From the NCBI RefSeq assembly GCF_019083965.1, contig NZ_JAHRCY010000005.1, positions 487,198 to 551,197 on the forward strand: a stretch of 64,000 bases of DNA, written 5' to 3'. The notes beneath the pieces are model-generated. The model was not told where the DNA came from, searched no databases, and was given only the letters and a program-made list of their open reading frames with translations. Shown in pieces: positions 26,039 through 36,314 of the stretch (position 1 is the first letter of the stretch; each line of letters begins with the position of its first letter). The position numbers and the translations under genes are program-made. The stretch is from Catellatospora tritici (GTDB lineage Bacteria > Actinomycetota > Actinomycetes > Mycobacteriales > Micromonosporaceae).

Positions 26039-26701
26039 GTGAGCAGGATCCTGTCAGTCAACCTGGCTGTGCCGACCCGCAATCCCGCCACGGGCGTGGG
26101 CCTGACGGGCATCAACAAGCGGCCGGTCAATCACCTGGTCACCGTACGCGCACCGGGGCCGAGGGCTACGGGGTTGCCCAGTGGCCTGGTCGGAGACCAG
26201 ATCTTCGACACCGAGCACCACGGCGGCGACGACCGAGCCGTTTACGCGTACGCCCGCGAGGACTACGACTGGTGGCAGGCGCGGCTGAGCCGCCGGTTGG
26301 CAAATGGACTCTTCGGCGAGAATCTGACGACAGAGGGCCTCGACGTCAACGGTGCGGTCATCGGTGAGCGGTGGCGGGTCGGTCCGCGGCTGGTCCTTCA
26401 GCCGGTGTTCGGCCGTATCCCGGGCGTGACGTTCCAGCGCAGCATGGGTGAGCCCCGCTGGGCGAAGACCTTCGCCCGATCGGTCCGGCCGGGCGCGTAC
26501 CTGCGAGTGCTGGAGCAGGGCGAGGTGCGGGCGGGCGATCCGGTGACCGTTGAGGACCGTCCGGCGCACGGGGTGACGATCGCGCGCGCTTTCCGTGCGT
26601 ACGCGTCCGAACCGGAACTGCTGCCCGAACTGCTACAGCTCGCCGGGCTGCCTGACGATCTGCGCGACACCCTTGCGGATCGGCTTCTCCGGCGGCGGTG
26701 A
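26039..26701 (+). CDS. MOSC domain protein (YiiM-like)
   Basis: This 220-residue MOSC domain protein belongs to the family that includes the C-terminal sulfur-carrier domain of molybdenum cofactor sulfurases and the stand-alone YiiM proteins. Typical segments are DQIFDTEHHGGDDRAVYAYA (about 59-78) and LFGENLTTEGLDVNGAVIGE (about 93-112). The exact reaction is unknown; YiiM-like members have been linked to reduction of N-hydroxylated compounds. The start is probably GTG 26039 (VSRILSVNLA); an ATG 42 bases upstream is also in frame. It converges on rhaB with only 18 bp between stops and is probably unrelated to rhamnose use. Confidence 0.85.
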   Translation: MSRILSVNLAVPTRNPATGVGLTGINKRPVNHLVTVRAPGPRATGLPSGLVGDQIFDTEHHGGDDRAVYAYAREDYDWWQARLSRRLANGLFGENLTTEGLDVNGAVIGERWRVGPRLVLQPVFGRIPGVTFQRSMGEPRWAKTFARSVRPGAYLRVLEQGEVRAGDPVTVEDRPAHGVTIARAFRAYASEPELLPELLQLAGLPDDLRDTLADRLLRRR

Positions 26702-26719
26702 CACCGGCCGCGACCGTCG

Positions 26720-28189
26720 CTATCCGTGGATCCTGGATTCGGCCAGCTGCCAGGCCCGCGCGTCACCGCTCGCCGAGTAGGCCAGCACTGACGTGTGTGC
26801 GCGAATCAGGCCACGGAGCTCGTCCAGCTCGCCGGTCACCGCGCCGAGCGCTCGGGCCTGGACGAGCGTGTTGCCCAGTGCCGTCGCCTCCACCGGCCCG
26901 GCCAGCACCGGCAGTCCGCAGGCGTCGGCGGTGAGCTGACACAGCAGCGCGTTGCGCGCCCCACCACCGACGACGTGCACGACCTCGACGTCCTGCCCCG
27001 ACAGCTCCCGTGCCTGCCGCACCGCCCGTGCCTGCGCCAGGGCCAGGCTGTCCAGGATGCACCTGGTCACCGCGGCAGGCGACTCGGGTACCGGCTGGCC
27101 CGTACGCCGGCAGGCTTGCCGGATCCGCGCTGGCATGTCTCCCGGCGGCAGAAACATCGGATCATCCGGGTCGATCACCGAAGCGAGGGCGGGCTCCCCC
27201 GCCGCCGCCCGTAGGAGCGCGTCGAGGTCCGTCGCGGACCCCGACGTGTTCCAGGTGCGTACCGACTCCTGGAGCAGCCACAGTCCCATGACATTGCGCA
27301 GGTAGCGAACAGTCCCGTCCACACCGGTCTCATTGGTGAAGTTCGCCGCCCGGCTGGCCTCGCCGAGCACCGGTGCCCGCAACTCGACCCCGACCAGCGA
27401 CCACGTCCCGCAGGACACGTACGCGAACCGCGGCGTCGCCGCCGGCACAGCCACCACCGCCGACGCCGTGTCGTGCGACCCGACCGCGATGACCGGCACC
27501 GTGTGGGAGAGCCCCGTCTCCTCGGCCACCGCGGGCAGCAGCCGCCCGATCTCCTCCCCGGGTTGGCGCAGCTTCCCCAGCAGCGCCGGATCCAGCTCCA
27601 ACGCGGCCAGTAGCGCCCCCGACCAGGTACGCGAGGTCGCGTCCAACAGTCCCGTCGTGGACGCGTTGGTGATCTCGGCGCCGTCGTTGCCCGTCAGCCA
27701 GTAGGCCAGCAGATCCGGCAGCAGCAGGAGCCGCCGGGCCTGGGCGAAGGACGGGGTGTCCCGTGCCGCCACGAGCTGGTAGATGGTGTTGAACGGCAGG
27801 CTCTGCAGCCCGGTGGTGCGGTAGAGGTGCTGGGCGCCGAGCTGGGCGTGTACCGCCGCCATCACCCCGTCGGTGCGATGGTCCCGGTAGCTGATCGGGT
27901 TGCCGATCAGGGCGCCGGTGCCGTCGAGCAGCCCGTAGTCGACGGCCCACGAGTCGATGCCGATCCCGTCGAGCCCCCCGGTACGGGCCGCCGCGGTGAG
28001 CCCGTCGAGGACGCCCCGGTAGAGGGCGAGAGCGTCCCAGTGCAGGGTCGGGCCGAGGCGCACGGGCCGGTTGGGGAAGCGGTGGACCTCGGTGAGGTCG
28101 AGCCGGTCCGGGCCGACCCGGGCGACCATGACCCGGCCGCTGGAGGCGCCGAGGTCGGCCGCCGCGACGGTGACGGTATCCGTGGCCAT
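26720..28189 (-). CDS. rhaB: L-rhamnulokinase
   Basis: This 489-residue FGGY kinase phosphorylates L-rhamnulose to L-rhamnulose-1-phosphate. The opening AADLGASSGRVMVARV (about residues 9-24) is the ATP-site start typical of RhaB, and GIDSWAVDYGLL (about 96-107) is a close match to the family. The adenosine motif HVVGGGARNALLCQLTADAC is near residue 400. It starts three bases after the aldolase/dehydrogenase gene and closes the rhaI-rhaEW-rhaB run, so it is probably co-translated. Confidence 0.96.
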   Translation of the reverse strand: MATDTVTVAAADLGASSGRVMVARVGPDRLDLTEVHRFPNRPVRLGPTLHWDALALYRGVLDGLTAAARTGGLDGIGIDSWAVDYGLLDGTGALIGNPISYRDHRTDGVMAAVHAQLGAQHLYRTTGLQSLPFNTIYQLVAARDTPSFAQARRLLLLPDLLAYWLTGNDGAEITNASTTGLLDATSRTWSGALLAALELDPALLGKLRQPGEEIGRLLPAVAEETGLSHTVPVIAVGSHDTASAVVAVPAATPRFAYVSCGTWSLVGVELRAPVLGEASRAANFTNETGVDGTVRYLRNVMGLWLLQESVRTWNTSGSATDLDALLRAAAGEPALASVIDPDDPMFLPPGDMPARIRQACRRTGQPVPESPAAVTRCILDSLALAQARAVRQARELSGQDVEVVHVVGGGARNALLCQLTADACGLPVLAGPVEATALGNTLVQARALGAVTGELDELRGLIRAHTSVLAYSASGDARAWQLAESRIHG

Positions 28190-28192
28190 GGC

Positions 28193-30235
28193 TCAGCGCA
28201 GGAACGCGGCGGCGACGCCGGCATCGACGGGAACGTGCAGCCCGGTGGTGTGCGACAGGTCCCCGGCGACGAGGGCGAACACGGCGTTGGCCACGTGCTC
28301 GGGCAGCACCTCGCGTTTGAGCAGGGTTCGCTGAGCGTAGAAGGCGCCGAGTTCGGCCTCGGGTACGCCGTAGACGGCAGCCCGTTGCGCGCCCCAGCCA
28401 CCGGCGAAGATCCCGGAGCCGCGTACGACGCCGTCGGGGTTGACGCCGTTGACGCGGATGCGGTGCTCGCCGAGTTCGGCGGCGAGCAGGCGTACCTGGT
28501 GGGCCTGGTCTGCCTTGGCCGCGCTGTAGGCGATGTTGTTGGGTCCGGCGAATACCGAGTTCTTGCTGGAGATGTAGACGATGTCGCCGCCCAGGCCCTG
28601 GGCGATCATGGTCCGGGCCGCTTCACGGGCGACGAGGAACGATCCCTTCGCCATCACGTCGTGCTGCAGGTCCCAGTCCGCCTCCGTGGTGTCCAGCAGC
28701 GGCTTGGAGATCGACAGCCCGGCGTTGTTCACCACCAGGTCGAGGCCGCCGAAGGCCAGCGCGCATGCCTCGATCATCGCGGTGACGGCCTGTACGTCGG
28801 TGACGTCCGCACCGACGCCCACGGCGGTGTCGGTGCCGCCGATCTCGGCGGCGACCCGGTGGGCGGCGTCGGCGTCGCGGTCGGCGATGAGGACGCAGGC
28901 GCCCTGCGCGGCGAGCCGGTGGGCGATGGCGCGGCCGATGCCGGAACCGCCACCGGTGACCAGTGCGATCCGGGCGGCCAGCGGTGCGGGCTTGGGCAGC
29001 CGGGCGAGTTTGGCCTCCTCCAGCGCCCAGTATTCGATGCGGAACTTCTCCGCCTCGTCGATCGGCTGGTAGGTGGAGATCGCTTCGGCGCCGCGCATCA
29101 CGTTGATCGCGTTGACGTAGAACTCCCCGGCGACGCGGGCGGTCTGCTTGGTGGCGCCGAACGAGAACATGCCCACGCCCGGGACCAGCACGATCGCCGG
29201 GTCGGCGCCACGCATCGGCGGCGAGTCGGGTGCGGCGTGGCGGGCGTAGTAGCGGGCGTATTCCTGGCGGTAGTCGGCGTGCAGCTCCGTGAGCCGCGTG
29301 GTCATCTCCGCCAGGGATGCCGTGGGTGCCAGGTCAAGGACCAGCGGCTTCACCTTGGTACGCAGGAAGTGGTCCGGGCAGGACGTGCCCAGGTCGGCCA
29401 GCCGGGGGTGCCCCTGCCGGGACAGGAAGTCCAGCACGACATCACTGCCGGTGAAGTGCCCGACCTGCGGCCGGTCCGTGCTGACCAGGCCTCGGATGAC
29501 GGGTGCGAGGGCGGCGGCGCGTGCCCTCCGCTGGTCCTCGGGCAGCGGCGCGTATCCCGGCAGGACGGCACCGAACGGTTCCGGCTTGCCCCGCTCCTCG
29601 ATGAACGCCTGCGCCCGCGTGATGATCTCGAGGGTGTTCGCCTCGCACTCGTCGCTGGTGGCGCCCCAGGCGGTGATGCCGTGCCCGCCGAGGATCACAC
29701 CGATGGCCTCCGGGTTGTCCCGGTGCAGCTGGGCGATGTCGAGGCCCAGCTGGAAACCGGGCCGCCGCCACGGCGTCCACAGCACCCGGTCGCCGAAGCA
29801 CTCCTCGGTCACCGCCTGGCCGTCGGCGGCGGCGGCGAAGGCGATACCGGCGTCGGGGTGCAGGTGGTCGACGTGTGCCGCGTCGACGAGGCTGTGCATC
29901 GCGGTGTCGATCGACGGTGCCGCGCCACCGCGCCCGTGCAGGCAGTAGTCGAACGCGGCGACCATCTCGTCCTCGCGCTCGACCCCGGGGTAGACCTCGG
30001 CGAGCGCGCGCACCCGGTCCAGCCGCAGGACGGCGAGCCCGGCCTCGGTGAGCGTGCCCAGGTCACCGCCGGAACCCTTCACCCAGAGCAGGTCGACGTC
30101 GGTGCCGGTGACCGGGTCGAGGTCGGTGCCCTTGGCGGAGGTGTTGCCGCCCGCGTAGTTGGTGTTGCGCGGGTCGGCGCCGAGCCGGTTGGACCGGGCG
30201 ACGAGTTCGGCGGGCGTGCTGTCGTGCGGTGACAT
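28193..30235 (-). CDS. rhaEW: Bifunctional rhamnulose-1-P aldolase / L-lactaldehyde dehydrogenase
   Basis: This 680-residue fusion has an N-terminal class II aldolase/adducin-like domain (about 1-400; NTNYAGGNTSAKG, HVDHLHPDAGIAFA metal-binding His cluster, GGHGITAWG). The C-terminal half is a short-chain dehydrogenase (about 415-680; VTGGGSGIGRA nucleotide loop, catalytic YSAAKADQ). Members split rhamnulose-1-phosphate to DHAP and L-lactaldehyde and oxidise the aldehyde to L-lactate. This RhaEW type is known from Bacilli, Chloroflexi and Actinobacteria. It sits between rhaI (3-bp gap) and rhaB. L-lactate output fits the lutABC genes of the same locus. Confidence 0.94.
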   Translation of the reverse strand: MSPHDSTPAELVARSNRLGADPRNTNYAGGNTSAKGTDLDPVTGTDVDLLWVKGSGGDLGTLTEAGLAVLRLDRVRALAEVYPGVEREDEMVAAFDYCLHGRGGAAPSIDTAMHSLVDAAHVDHLHPDAGIAFAAAADGQAVTEECFGDRVLWTPWRRPGFQLGLDIAQLHRDNPEAIGVILGGHGITAWGATSDECEANTLEIITRAQAFIEERGKPEPFGAVLPGYAPLPEDQRRARAAALAPVIRGLVSTDRPQVGHFTGSDVVLDFLSRQGHPRLADLGTSCPDHFLRTKVKPLVLDLAPTASLAEMTTRLTELHADYRQEYARYYARHAAPDSPPMRGADPAIVLVPGVGMFSFGATKQTARVAGEFYVNAINVMRGAEAISTYQPIDEAEKFRIEYWALEEAKLARLPKPAPLAARIALVTGGGSGIGRAIAHRLAAQGACVLIADRDADAAHRVAAEIGGTDTAVGVGADVTDVQAVTAMIEACALAFGGLDLVVNNAGLSISKPLLDTTEADWDLQHDVMAKGSFLVAREAARTMIAQGLGGDIVYISSKNSVFAGPNNIAYSAAKADQAHQVRLLAAELGEHRIRVNGVNPDGVVRGSGIFAGGWGAQRAAVYGVPEAELGAFYAQRTLLKREVLPEHVANAVFALVAGDLSHTTGLHVPVDAGVAAAFLR

Positions 30236-30238
30236 CGG

Positions 30239-31405
30239 TCAGGCTCCCCATCCGGCCTGCTGGCCGCCGACGCGCTCGGATTCGATCCGCTGCTGGTAGC
30301 CGCTGCGGTGGTAGGCGGCGATGGGGTCGGGGTCCAGGCCCGCCTCGGCGCGCATCTCGGCCAGCAGCGGGCGCACGTCGGTGGCGTAGGCGTCCATGAG
30401 CACCGCGTGTGCGGCCAGGACGTCACCGTTGCTTTGCGCGGCGGCGAGCGCGTCGGCGTCCACGAGCAGCGCCTTGGCGGTGGCTTCCTGGACGTTGAGG
30501 ACCGAGCGGATCAGCGCGGGCACCTTGGCTTCCAGGTTGTGGCACTGGTCGAGCATGAACGCCACGTTCGCCTCGGGCGCGATCGCGTCCGCGCGCACCA
30601 GCTCGTGCATGATCCGGAACAGCTGGAACGGGTCGGCCGCGCCGACCATCAGGTCATCGTCGGCGTAGTTGCGGCTGTTGAAGTGGAAGCCGCCCAGCTT
30701 GCCGAAGCGGCGCAGCACGGTGACCAGGAACTCGATGTTGGTGCCGGGCGCGTGGTGGCCGGTGTCGACCAGCACCTGCGCCCGGTCGCCCAGGGCCACG
30801 CAGTGGGCGTAGGAGGTGCCCCAGTCCGGCAGGTCCATGCTGTAGAAGTGCGGCTCGAACAGCTTGTACTCCACGAGCATCCGCTGGTCGGGGCCGAGCC
30901 GGTCGTAGGTCTGCGACAGCGCGTCGGCGAGGCGGTCCTGGCGGGCCGCGATCGAGTCCTGGCCGGCGTAGTTGGTGCCGTCGGCGAACCACAGCGACAG
31001 GATCGACGAGCCGGTGGCGTCCATGATGTCGACGCATTCGAGCAGGTGGTCGAGGGCCTTGCGGCGTACCCGGGGGTCGGGGTGGCAGACGCTGCCCAGC
31101 TTGTAGTCGTTGTCCTGGAACACGTTCGGGTTGATCGCGCCGATGGCGATCCCCTGGTCGGCCGCGAAGCCGGCCAGGTGAGAGAAGTCTTCGACCCGGT
31201 CCCAGGGGATGTGCAACGCCACGCTGGGCGCGGCGCCGGTCAGCCGGTGCACCATCGCCGCGTCGGCGATCTTCTCGTACGCGTCGCGGGGCACCCCCTG
31301 CTGGGCGAACACCTTGAACCGGGTGCCCGAGTTGCCGTACGCCCAGGACGGCGTCTCGATCGGCATGGCCCGCAGGGCCGCTTTGACGGCAGCGTGGTCG
31401 TTCAT
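30239..31405 (-). CDS. rhaI: L-rhamnose isomerase
   Basis: This 388-residue TIM-barrel metal isomerase of the RhaI type (the non-E. coli form seen in Pseudomonas stutzeri and actinobacteria) converts L-rhamnose to L-rhamnulose. Supporting segments are IETPSWAYGNSGTRFKVF at the start, the metal-site strand VEYKLFEPHFYSMD, VDTGHHAPGTN, and FHFNSRNYADDDLMVG with its conserved His/Asp ligands. ATG 31405 has an AGGAGA ribosome site. It lies downstream of the rhamnose-binding protein across a hairpin. Confidence 0.94.
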   Translation of the reverse strand: MNDHAAVKAALRAMPIETPSWAYGNSGTRFKVFAQQGVPRDAYEKIADAAMVHRLTGAAPSVALHIPWDRVEDFSHLAGFAADQGIAIGAINPNVFQDNDYKLGSVCHPDPRVRRKALDHLLECVDIMDATGSSILSLWFADGTNYAGQDSIAARQDRLADALSQTYDRLGPDQRMLVEYKLFEPHFYSMDLPDWGTSYAHCVALGDRAQVLVDTGHHAPGTNIEFLVTVLRRFGKLGGFHFNSRNYADDDLMVGAADPFQLFRIMHELVRADAIAPEANVAFMLDQCHNLEAKVPALIRSVLNVQEATAKALLVDADALAAAQSNGDVLAAHAVLMDAYATDVRPLLAEMRAEAGLDPDPIAAYHRSGYQQRIESERVGGQQAGWGA

Positions 31406-31441
31406 CTTCGTCTCCTGTGCTACGCCGAACGGGGGTACGAG

Positions 31442-31478
31442 GTGGTGCGGGCGGTGCGGCTCGCGCCGCCCGCACCAC
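31442..31478 (-). terminator. Hairpin between binding-protein gene and rhaI
   Basis: GTGGTGCGGGCGG (31442-31454) and CCGCCCGCACCAC (31466-31478) are exact complements around an 11-base loop. The position, 9 bases after the SBP stop, suggests partial termination that limits rhaI-rhaEW-rhaB relative to the binding protein. Confidence 0.7.
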
Positions 31479-31486
31479 GGCCCGCG

Positions 31487-32464
31487 TTACTTGATGGTGG
31501 CGACGTTGTCCTTGGTGACCAGCAGGACCGGGTTGAAGACCTCCCGCTCGGCCGCGTTGCCGAAGGTGATCGCCTCCTTGTTCAGGGCCTGCCCGGCGAG
31601 CTTCACGGTCAGGGCGCCCATCGCGGTGGGGTCCTGCGCGACGGTGGCGGCCAGGCCGCCGTCCTTGATCGCGGTCAGCGCCTCCGGGTCGGCGTTGAAG
31701 CCGACGGTCACGATGTCGGTGACCGGGTTCTTCCCGGCATCCTTGACCGCGTTGGCGGCGGCCACACCCATCGGGTCGTTGCAGGAGAAGACGCCGGCGA
31801 CGTCGGGGTTCTTGGCCATGATGTCCTTCATGACCTTGTAGCCCTCTTCGGCCTTGGAGTTGCCGGACAGCTCGGCGACGACCTTGAACCCGGCGGCCTC
31901 GATGGCCTCCTTGAACCCGGCGTTGCGGCGGGCGGCGTAGACCGCCGACGGCTCGCAGGTGATCGAGGCGACGTTCTTGCTGGTCTTGCCGTTGGCCGCG
32001 ATCTGCTTGGCCATGTACTCCGCGGCGAGCTTGCCGCCGCCGGCGTTGTCGGAGATGACGATCGCGTCGTACGGCGCACCGCCGCCGCCGATGTCGTCCA
32101 CGATCACCGGCACGCCCTTGGCCTTGGCCTTGGCGATGATCGGGCCGAGCGCGCTGGGCTTGAACGGGCTGATGATCAGCACGTCGACGCCCTGGTCGAT
32201 GAGCGCCTGGGCGCCGGTGACCATCTCGTTCTCGTCGCTCTTCTCGTCGTGGAGTTTGAACTCCCAGCCCTTGGCGGTGGCCGCCTCGCGGGTGCCCTTC
32301 TCCATCTTCTGGAAGAACTCGTACTGCATGTCGTAGACCGAGAAACCGACGACGATCTTGTCGTCCTTGGGGGCGCCGGGGTTGTCGGCGTTGGAGTCGG
32401 AGCAGCCCGCCAGGACCAGCGCGCCGATCGCGACGAGCGGGACGAGGGTCTTCTTGAGCATCAT
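31487..32464 (-). CDS. Rhamnose-type ABC transporter substrate-binding lipoprotein
   Basis: This 325-residue family-4 (RbsB-like) solute-binding lipoprotein has the lipobox LVLAGC with Cys21 lipidated. Mature-domain hallmarks are VVGFSVYDMQYEFFQKME, DQGVDVLIISPFKPSAL and VAGVFSCNDPMGVAAANAVK. L-rhamnose is the predicted ligand from the rha operon context and the RhaR-type operator 40 bp upstream of the ATG. It follows the two permeases but has its own operator, so it may be transcribed both from the long operon and locally. A GGAAGGGG ribosome site is present. Confidence 0.92.
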   Translation of the reverse strand: MMLKKTLVPLVAIGALVLAGCSDSNADNPGAPKDDKIVVGFSVYDMQYEFFQKMEKGTREAATAKGWEFKLHDEKSDENEMVTGAQALIDQGVDVLIISPFKPSALGPIIAKAKAKGVPVIVDDIGGGGAPYDAIVISDNAGGGKLAAEYMAKQIAANGKTSKNVASITCEPSAVYAARRNAGFKEAIEAAGFKVVAELSGNSKAEEGYKVMKDIMAKNPDVAGVFSCNDPMGVAAANAVKDAGKNPVTDIVTVGFNADPEALTAIKDGGLAATVAQDPTAMGALTVKLAGQALNKEAITFGNAAEREVFNPVLLVTKDNVATIK

Positions 32465-32503
32465 GCGATGCCCCTTCCGTGCGAAATGGGACGGATACGT
32501 TGG

Positions 32504-32517
32504 TTAGTACGTTTCAA
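32504..32517. promoter_or_regulatory. Rhamnose operator upstream of the binding-protein gene
   Basis: TTAGTAC-GTTTCAA matches the TTGAAACGTTTCAA palindrome in 11 of 14 positions with a perfect right half. It lies between the second permease and the binding-protein gene. No clear -35 box was seen here. Confidence 0.6.
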
Positions 32518-32556
32518 TTTCGCAGTGCACGCGACGCCGCGGCGCCGCGCTGTGGT

Positions 32557-33573
32557 TCACCGGGCCAGGCCCGGTTTGGGCGTTCGCCCGCCCAGTCCGG
32601 TCACCGCGCGCCGCAGGGATCCGGGCGCGGCGAAGCGGGTACGGAGCCCGTCGATGGTCAGGGCGATGATGAGCACGCCACCCAGCACGATGCGCTGGTA
32701 GGCAGACGGCACCCCCTGGCTGACGAGCATGTCGTTGAGCACGCTGACCAGCAGCACCGCGGAGAAGGTGCCGATCAGCGTGCCCTTGCCGCCCTTGAGG
32801 CTGGTACCCCCGAGGACGACCGCGGCGATCACCTTGAGTTCGAACCCGTCCTGGGCCGAGCCGTCGGCCGTCCATACCCGGGTGATGTAGGTCAGCGCGG
32901 CGATCCCGACGCTGACTCCCACCAGGGCGAAGACGAAGAAGCGCAACCGGGTCGCCGAGATCCCGCAGAACCGGGCGGCCTCCGGCGAGGAGCCGTAGGC
33001 GAGCACCCGGCGACCGGTGGCGGTGCGCCGCAGCAGCAGCCAGGCCGCCGCGTAGACGGCCAGCATGATGAGGAAGGGCAGGGGCAGCCCGGCCACGTTC
33101 AGCCCGCCGATCTTCACGAACGGTGAGCCGATCTGGTCGTAGGGCAGGGTCTTGGGCCCGTCCTGGGTGAGGATGTAGGCCACGCCGCGGAAGACGAACA
33201 GGGTGCCGAGGGTGGCCACGAACGGCGGCACCCGCAGCCGGGTGATCAGGCCGGCGTTGACCAGCCCGCACGCGAGCCCGGTCGCCAGTGCCGCCGCGAC
33301 GGCCAGCGCGGTGCCACCGGCGGCGTAGCCCATCAGCGACACCACGCTGCACAGGGCCAGTTGGCCGCCGACGGACAGGTCGAACGCGCCGCTGGCGATC
33401 GCGAAGGTCATCCCGGCCGCGACGATGCCGAGGTAGGCGCTCTCGCGCAGCACCGACTGCGCGTTGTCGAGGCTGAAGAAGTCGGGGGTGACCACCGGTG
33501 CGACGGCGAGGAGCAGCAGCAGGATCGCGGTGATGCCCCAGGTGTCCCACAGCTTGCCCAGCGAGGTCTTCAT
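32557..33573 (-). CDS. Rhamnose-type ABC transporter permease (second)
   Basis: This 338-residue RbsC-like permease has eight to ten hydrophobic segments. Family features are [20 protein letters not shown] (about 53-72) and [20 protein letters not shown], plus the late [20 protein letters not shown] stretch. I chose ATG 33573 because it overlaps the previous permease stop (ATGA at 33570-33573); the longer frame lies antiphase over that gene. Together with the preceding gene it forms the channel of the predicted rhamnose importer. Confidence 0.92.
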   Translation of the reverse strand: MKTSLGKLWDTWGITAILLLLLAVAPVVTPDFFSLDNAQSVLRESAYLGIVAAGMTFAIASGAFDLSVGGQLALCSVVSLMGYAAGGTALAVAAALATGLACGLVNAGLITRLRVPPFVATLGTLFVFRGVAYILTQDGPKTLPYDQIGSPFVKIGGLNVAGLPLPFLIMLAVYAAAWLLLRRTATGRRVLAYGSSPEAARFCGISATRLRFFVFALVGVSVGIAALTYITRVWTADGSAQDGFELKVIAAVVLGGTSLKGGKGTLIGTFSAVLLVSVLNDMLVSQGVPSAYQRIVLGGVLIIALTIDGLRTRFAAPGSLRRAVTGLGGRTPKPGLAR

Positions 33574-34535
33574 GATGTCGCTGCCTCTCGGGCCGGGGTC
33601 GGAACGACGGTGGTTTCGGCGCGGCGCAGGCCCTTGAGCGCGAGCGCGGCGATGAGCAGCAGTCCGACGCTGATCCGCTGGTACGCCGGTGGGGTGTTGA
33701 GCAGGTTGAGCCCGTTGCGGATCGTCTCGATGAGCACCGCGCCCAGGACGGTGCCCACGATGGACGCCCGCCCGCCGAGCAGCGCGGTCCCGCCGATGAC
33801 GACGACGGTGATCGCGTCGAGCTCGAAGCCCAGACCCAGCTGCCCGTTGCCCTTCTGCAGCTGGCTGGAGATCAGCAGGCCCCAGGCACCGCCCGCGATG
33901 CCGACCAGCACGTAGACGGCGATGCGGATGCGGTCGACGGGCAGGCCGGAGACGCGGGCCGCCTCGCGGTTGGACCCGATCGCGCACACCCAGCGGCCGA
34001 ACCGGGTCCGGTTCATGGCCCACCACGCCGCCGCGGTCGCGACGACGACCAGCACGATCGGCATCGGTACGCCCAGCGGGCGCCCGCCGACCAGGTATTT
34101 CAACCCGGCGGAGCTGATGATCTGGTCGTGCCCGCCGGAGTACGCCAGGGAGACGCCCCGGACGATGACGAGCGTGGCCAGGGTGGCGATGAACGGCGTG
34201 ACCCCGAGTTTCGTCACGACCAGGCCGTTGGCCAGGCCGATCGCGGCCCCGACGGCGAGCGCGAGTGCCATCGCGACGGCCAGCGGCCGACCGGCGATCA
34301 GGGCGCTGCAGCAGACCACTCCGGCCAGCGAGACGGTGGAGCCGATCGACAGGTCGAACTCCCCCATCGCCAGGCAGAAGGTCATCGCCAGGCCGGGCAG
34401 CGCCACGATCCCCGCGGCGACCAGCACGTTCTCTATGTTTCCGCCGGTCAGGAAGCTGTCGGTGGCGACCGCGAGCGCGATGATCACGGTGAGCAGAGGC
34501 AGCACGAGTGGTGCCCGGCGCAGCAGGGCGGTCAC
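33570..34535 (-). CDS. Rhamnose-type ABC transporter permease (first)
   Basis: This 321-residue RbsC-like permease has the family stretches [40 protein letters not shown] and [20 protein letters not shown]. The start GTG 34535 makes a GTGA overlap with the ATPase stop (34532-34535), which favours it over an ATG 45 bases upstream inside the ATPase gene. The two permeases differ enough to form a heterodimeric channel, as in Rhizobium RhaPQ-type transporters. Confidence 0.92.
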   Translation of the reverse strand: MTALLRRAPLVLPLLTVIIALAVATDSFLTGGNIENVLVAAGIVALPGLAMTFCLAMGEFDLSIGSTVSLAGVVCCSALIAGRPLAVAMALALAVGAAIGLANGLVVTKLGVTPFIATLATLVIVRGVSLAYSGGHDQIISSAGLKYLVGGRPLGVPMPIVLVVVATAAAWWAMNRTRFGRWVCAIGSNREAARVSGLPVDRIRIAVYVLVGIAGGAWGLLISSQLQKGNGQLGLGFELDAITVVVIGGTALLGGRASIVGTVLGAVLIETIRNGLNLLNTPPAYQRISVGLLLIAALALKGLRRAETTVVPTPAREAATS

Positions 34536-36070
34536 GACACCGGCTCCAGCGAGAAGATCCGCCGACCGGTGCTGGCACACGTCATGACGTTCTCCTCCGT
34601 GCGGTCGTCGCCGGTCAGGTGCCCGGCGACGCGCCCACCGGCCAGGACGTAGACGCGGTCGCTGATGCCGAGCAGCTCGGGCAGATCACTGGAAATCATG
34701 ATCACGCCGGCTCCCTCCGCGGTGATCTCGTTGATGAGCTGGTGGATCTCGACCTTGGCGCCGATGTCGACGCCCCGGGTGGGTTCGTTGAGGATCAGCA
34801 GCCGGCCGCCGGGGGCCAAGGCCCGCCCGAACAGGACCTTCTGCTGGTTGCCGCCGGACAGCTGCCCGATGAGCTGGTCCGGGCCGGTGGTCCGGATGGC
34901 CAGGCGGTCGCGGTAGGTGGCGAAGACGTCCAGCTCCGCCGCCGGTGACAGCAGGCGGCCGAGCGCGCCGCGCACCTTGTCCAGGACGGAGATGGTGAGG
35001 TTGTGGCGTACGGTGAGGTCGGGCAGGATCCCGGCCGCTTTGCGGTCCTCGTGCAGGAACCCGATCCCCGCGCGCATCGCGTCGGCGGGGCCGTCCGGGC
35101 GGTAGGGCTCGCCACCCAGGAGCATCCGGCCCGCGGTCACCGGCAGGGCGCCGAAGATCACTTGGGACAGTTCGGGCTGACCGGCTCCGGCGACGCCGCC
35201 GATCCCGACGATCTCCCCCGCCCGTACGGTGAGCGACACCTCGCGCAGCTGCCGTCCCGCGCTGACCTGGTCGAGTTCCAGCACGACGTCGCCGCGGACG
35301 GCGTCGCCTCGCGGGAACAGCGCCGCGATGTCCCGCCCGACCATCCACCGCACCAGCTCGTCGGTGCTCGTCTGCGCCAGCGGCACGGTACGCACGTGGC
35401 GGCCGTCGCGCAGCACGGTGACCCGATCGGCGACCGCGAACACCTCGTCCAGGCGGTGGCTGACGTAGATGACGCTGCGCCCCTCGGCGCGCAGGCGGCG
35501 CACCACGTCCAGCAGCCGGGTGACCTCGTCGGCCGACAGCGCGGCGGTCGGCTCGTCCATGACGATGATGCGGCCGTCCACCGACAGCGCCTTGGCGATC
35601 TCGACGAGCTGCTGCTCGGAGACGGTCAGGCTGCTCACCGGCGCGGTCGGGTCGATGCTGACGCCGAGGGTGGCGAACAGGTCCGCGGCTCGGCGGTTGA
35701 TCTCGGCGTAGCGGATGCCCCGGGTGAGGGGGTGGATCGGCTCCCGTCCGGAGAAGACGTTCTCGGCGACGGTGAGGTCGGGATAGAGGTTGAACTCCTG
35801 GTAGATGACCGCGATGCCGGCGTGGACGGCGTCGGCGGGACGCCGGGGCCGATAGGTGACCCCGTCGAGGATGATCGCTCCGGCGCTGGGCCGGTGCAGC
35901 CCGCCGAGGACCTTCAGCAGCGTGGACTTGCCCGCACCGTTCTCGCCGACGAGGGCGTGGACCTCACCGGCCGCCACGTCGAAGTGCACCCCGTCCAGTG
36001 CCCGTACGCCGGGGAACTCCACGGTCAGGCCGTCGACCTGTAGCAGCGCCGGTGTTCCGGTGTCCGCCAC
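34532..36070 (-). CDS. Rhamnose-type sugar ABC transporter ATPase (two NBDs)
   Basis: This 512-residue CUT2 ATPase of the RbsA/RhaT kind has two fused nucleotide-binding domains. The first has Walker [10 protein letters not shown] (about 38-46), the signature [15 protein letters not shown] and Walker [12 protein letters not shown]. The second is degenerate: [15 protein letters not shown] in place of Walker A, with signature [15 protein letters not shown] and [15 protein letters not shown] chose GTG 36070, preceded by GGGAGGACG, because the upstream open frame covers the operator and leader. It is the first gene of the rhamnose transport operon. Confidence 0.93.
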   Translation of the reverse strand: MADTGTPALLQVDGLTVEFPGVRALDGVHFDVAAGEVHALVGENGAGKSTLLKVLGGLHRPSAGAIILDGVTYRPRRPADAVHAGIAVIYQEFNLYPDLTVAENVFSGREPIHPLTRGIRYAEINRRAADLFATLGVSIDPTAPVSSLTVSEQQLVEIAKALSVDGRIIVMDEPTAALSADEVTRLLDVVRRLRAEGRSVIYVSHRLDEVFAVADRVTVLRDGRHVRTVPLAQTSTDELVRWMVGRDIAALFPRGDAVRGDVVLELDQVSAGRQLREVSLTVRAGEIVGIGGVAGAGQPELSQVIFGALPVTAGRMLLGGEPYRPDGPADAMRAGIGFLHEDRKAAGILPDLTVRHNLTISVLDKVRGALGRLLSPAAELDVFATYRDRLAIRTTGPDQLIGQLSGGNQQKVLFGRALAPGGRLLILNEPTRGVDIGAKVEIHQLINEITAEGAGVIMISSDLPELLGISDRVYVLAGGRVAGHLTGDDRTEENVMTCASTGRRIFSLEPVS

Positions 36071-36109
36071 CGCCGTCCTCCCTTCGTCGGAACCTGCGCT
36101 AAGATCAAA

Positions 36110-36167
36110 TTGAATCGTTTCGGTCTTCGGTGGCACGTACGCTACGATCCGGTTGCCGGACTGTCAA
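36110..36167 (-). promoter_or_regulatory. Promoter and rhamnose operator of the transport/catabolic operon
   Basis: On the minus strand TTGACA (36162-36167), 17 bp, TAGCGT (36139-36144) form the promoter. The operator TTGAATC-GTTTCGG (36110-36123) lies about +10 to +23 and matches TTGAAACGTTTCAA in 11 of 14 positions. Confidence 0.75.
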
Positions 36168-36232
36168 CAGGCAAGTACCTACAACCGCTCGCAGTGCCCA
36201 TTTCGTTAACCTGCGGCATGATCCAGATGCGG

Positions 36233-36260
36233 TTGACACGTTTCAGTTCCGGCGTACGCT
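36233..36260 (+). promoter_or_regulatory. Autoregulatory promoter of the rhamnose regulator
   Basis: TTGACA (36233-36238), 16 bp, TACGCT (36255-36260) precede the LacI gene. The operator TTGACAC-GTTTCAG (36233-36246; 12 of 14 matches) covers the -35 box itself, unlike the other targets, where it lies after the start site. Confidence 0.75.
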
Positions 36261-36314
36261 GAAGCCGCTCCGGGCCCCGGGGCGGCCCGCCCACCGTCAC
36301 ACCACCGAGGAGCC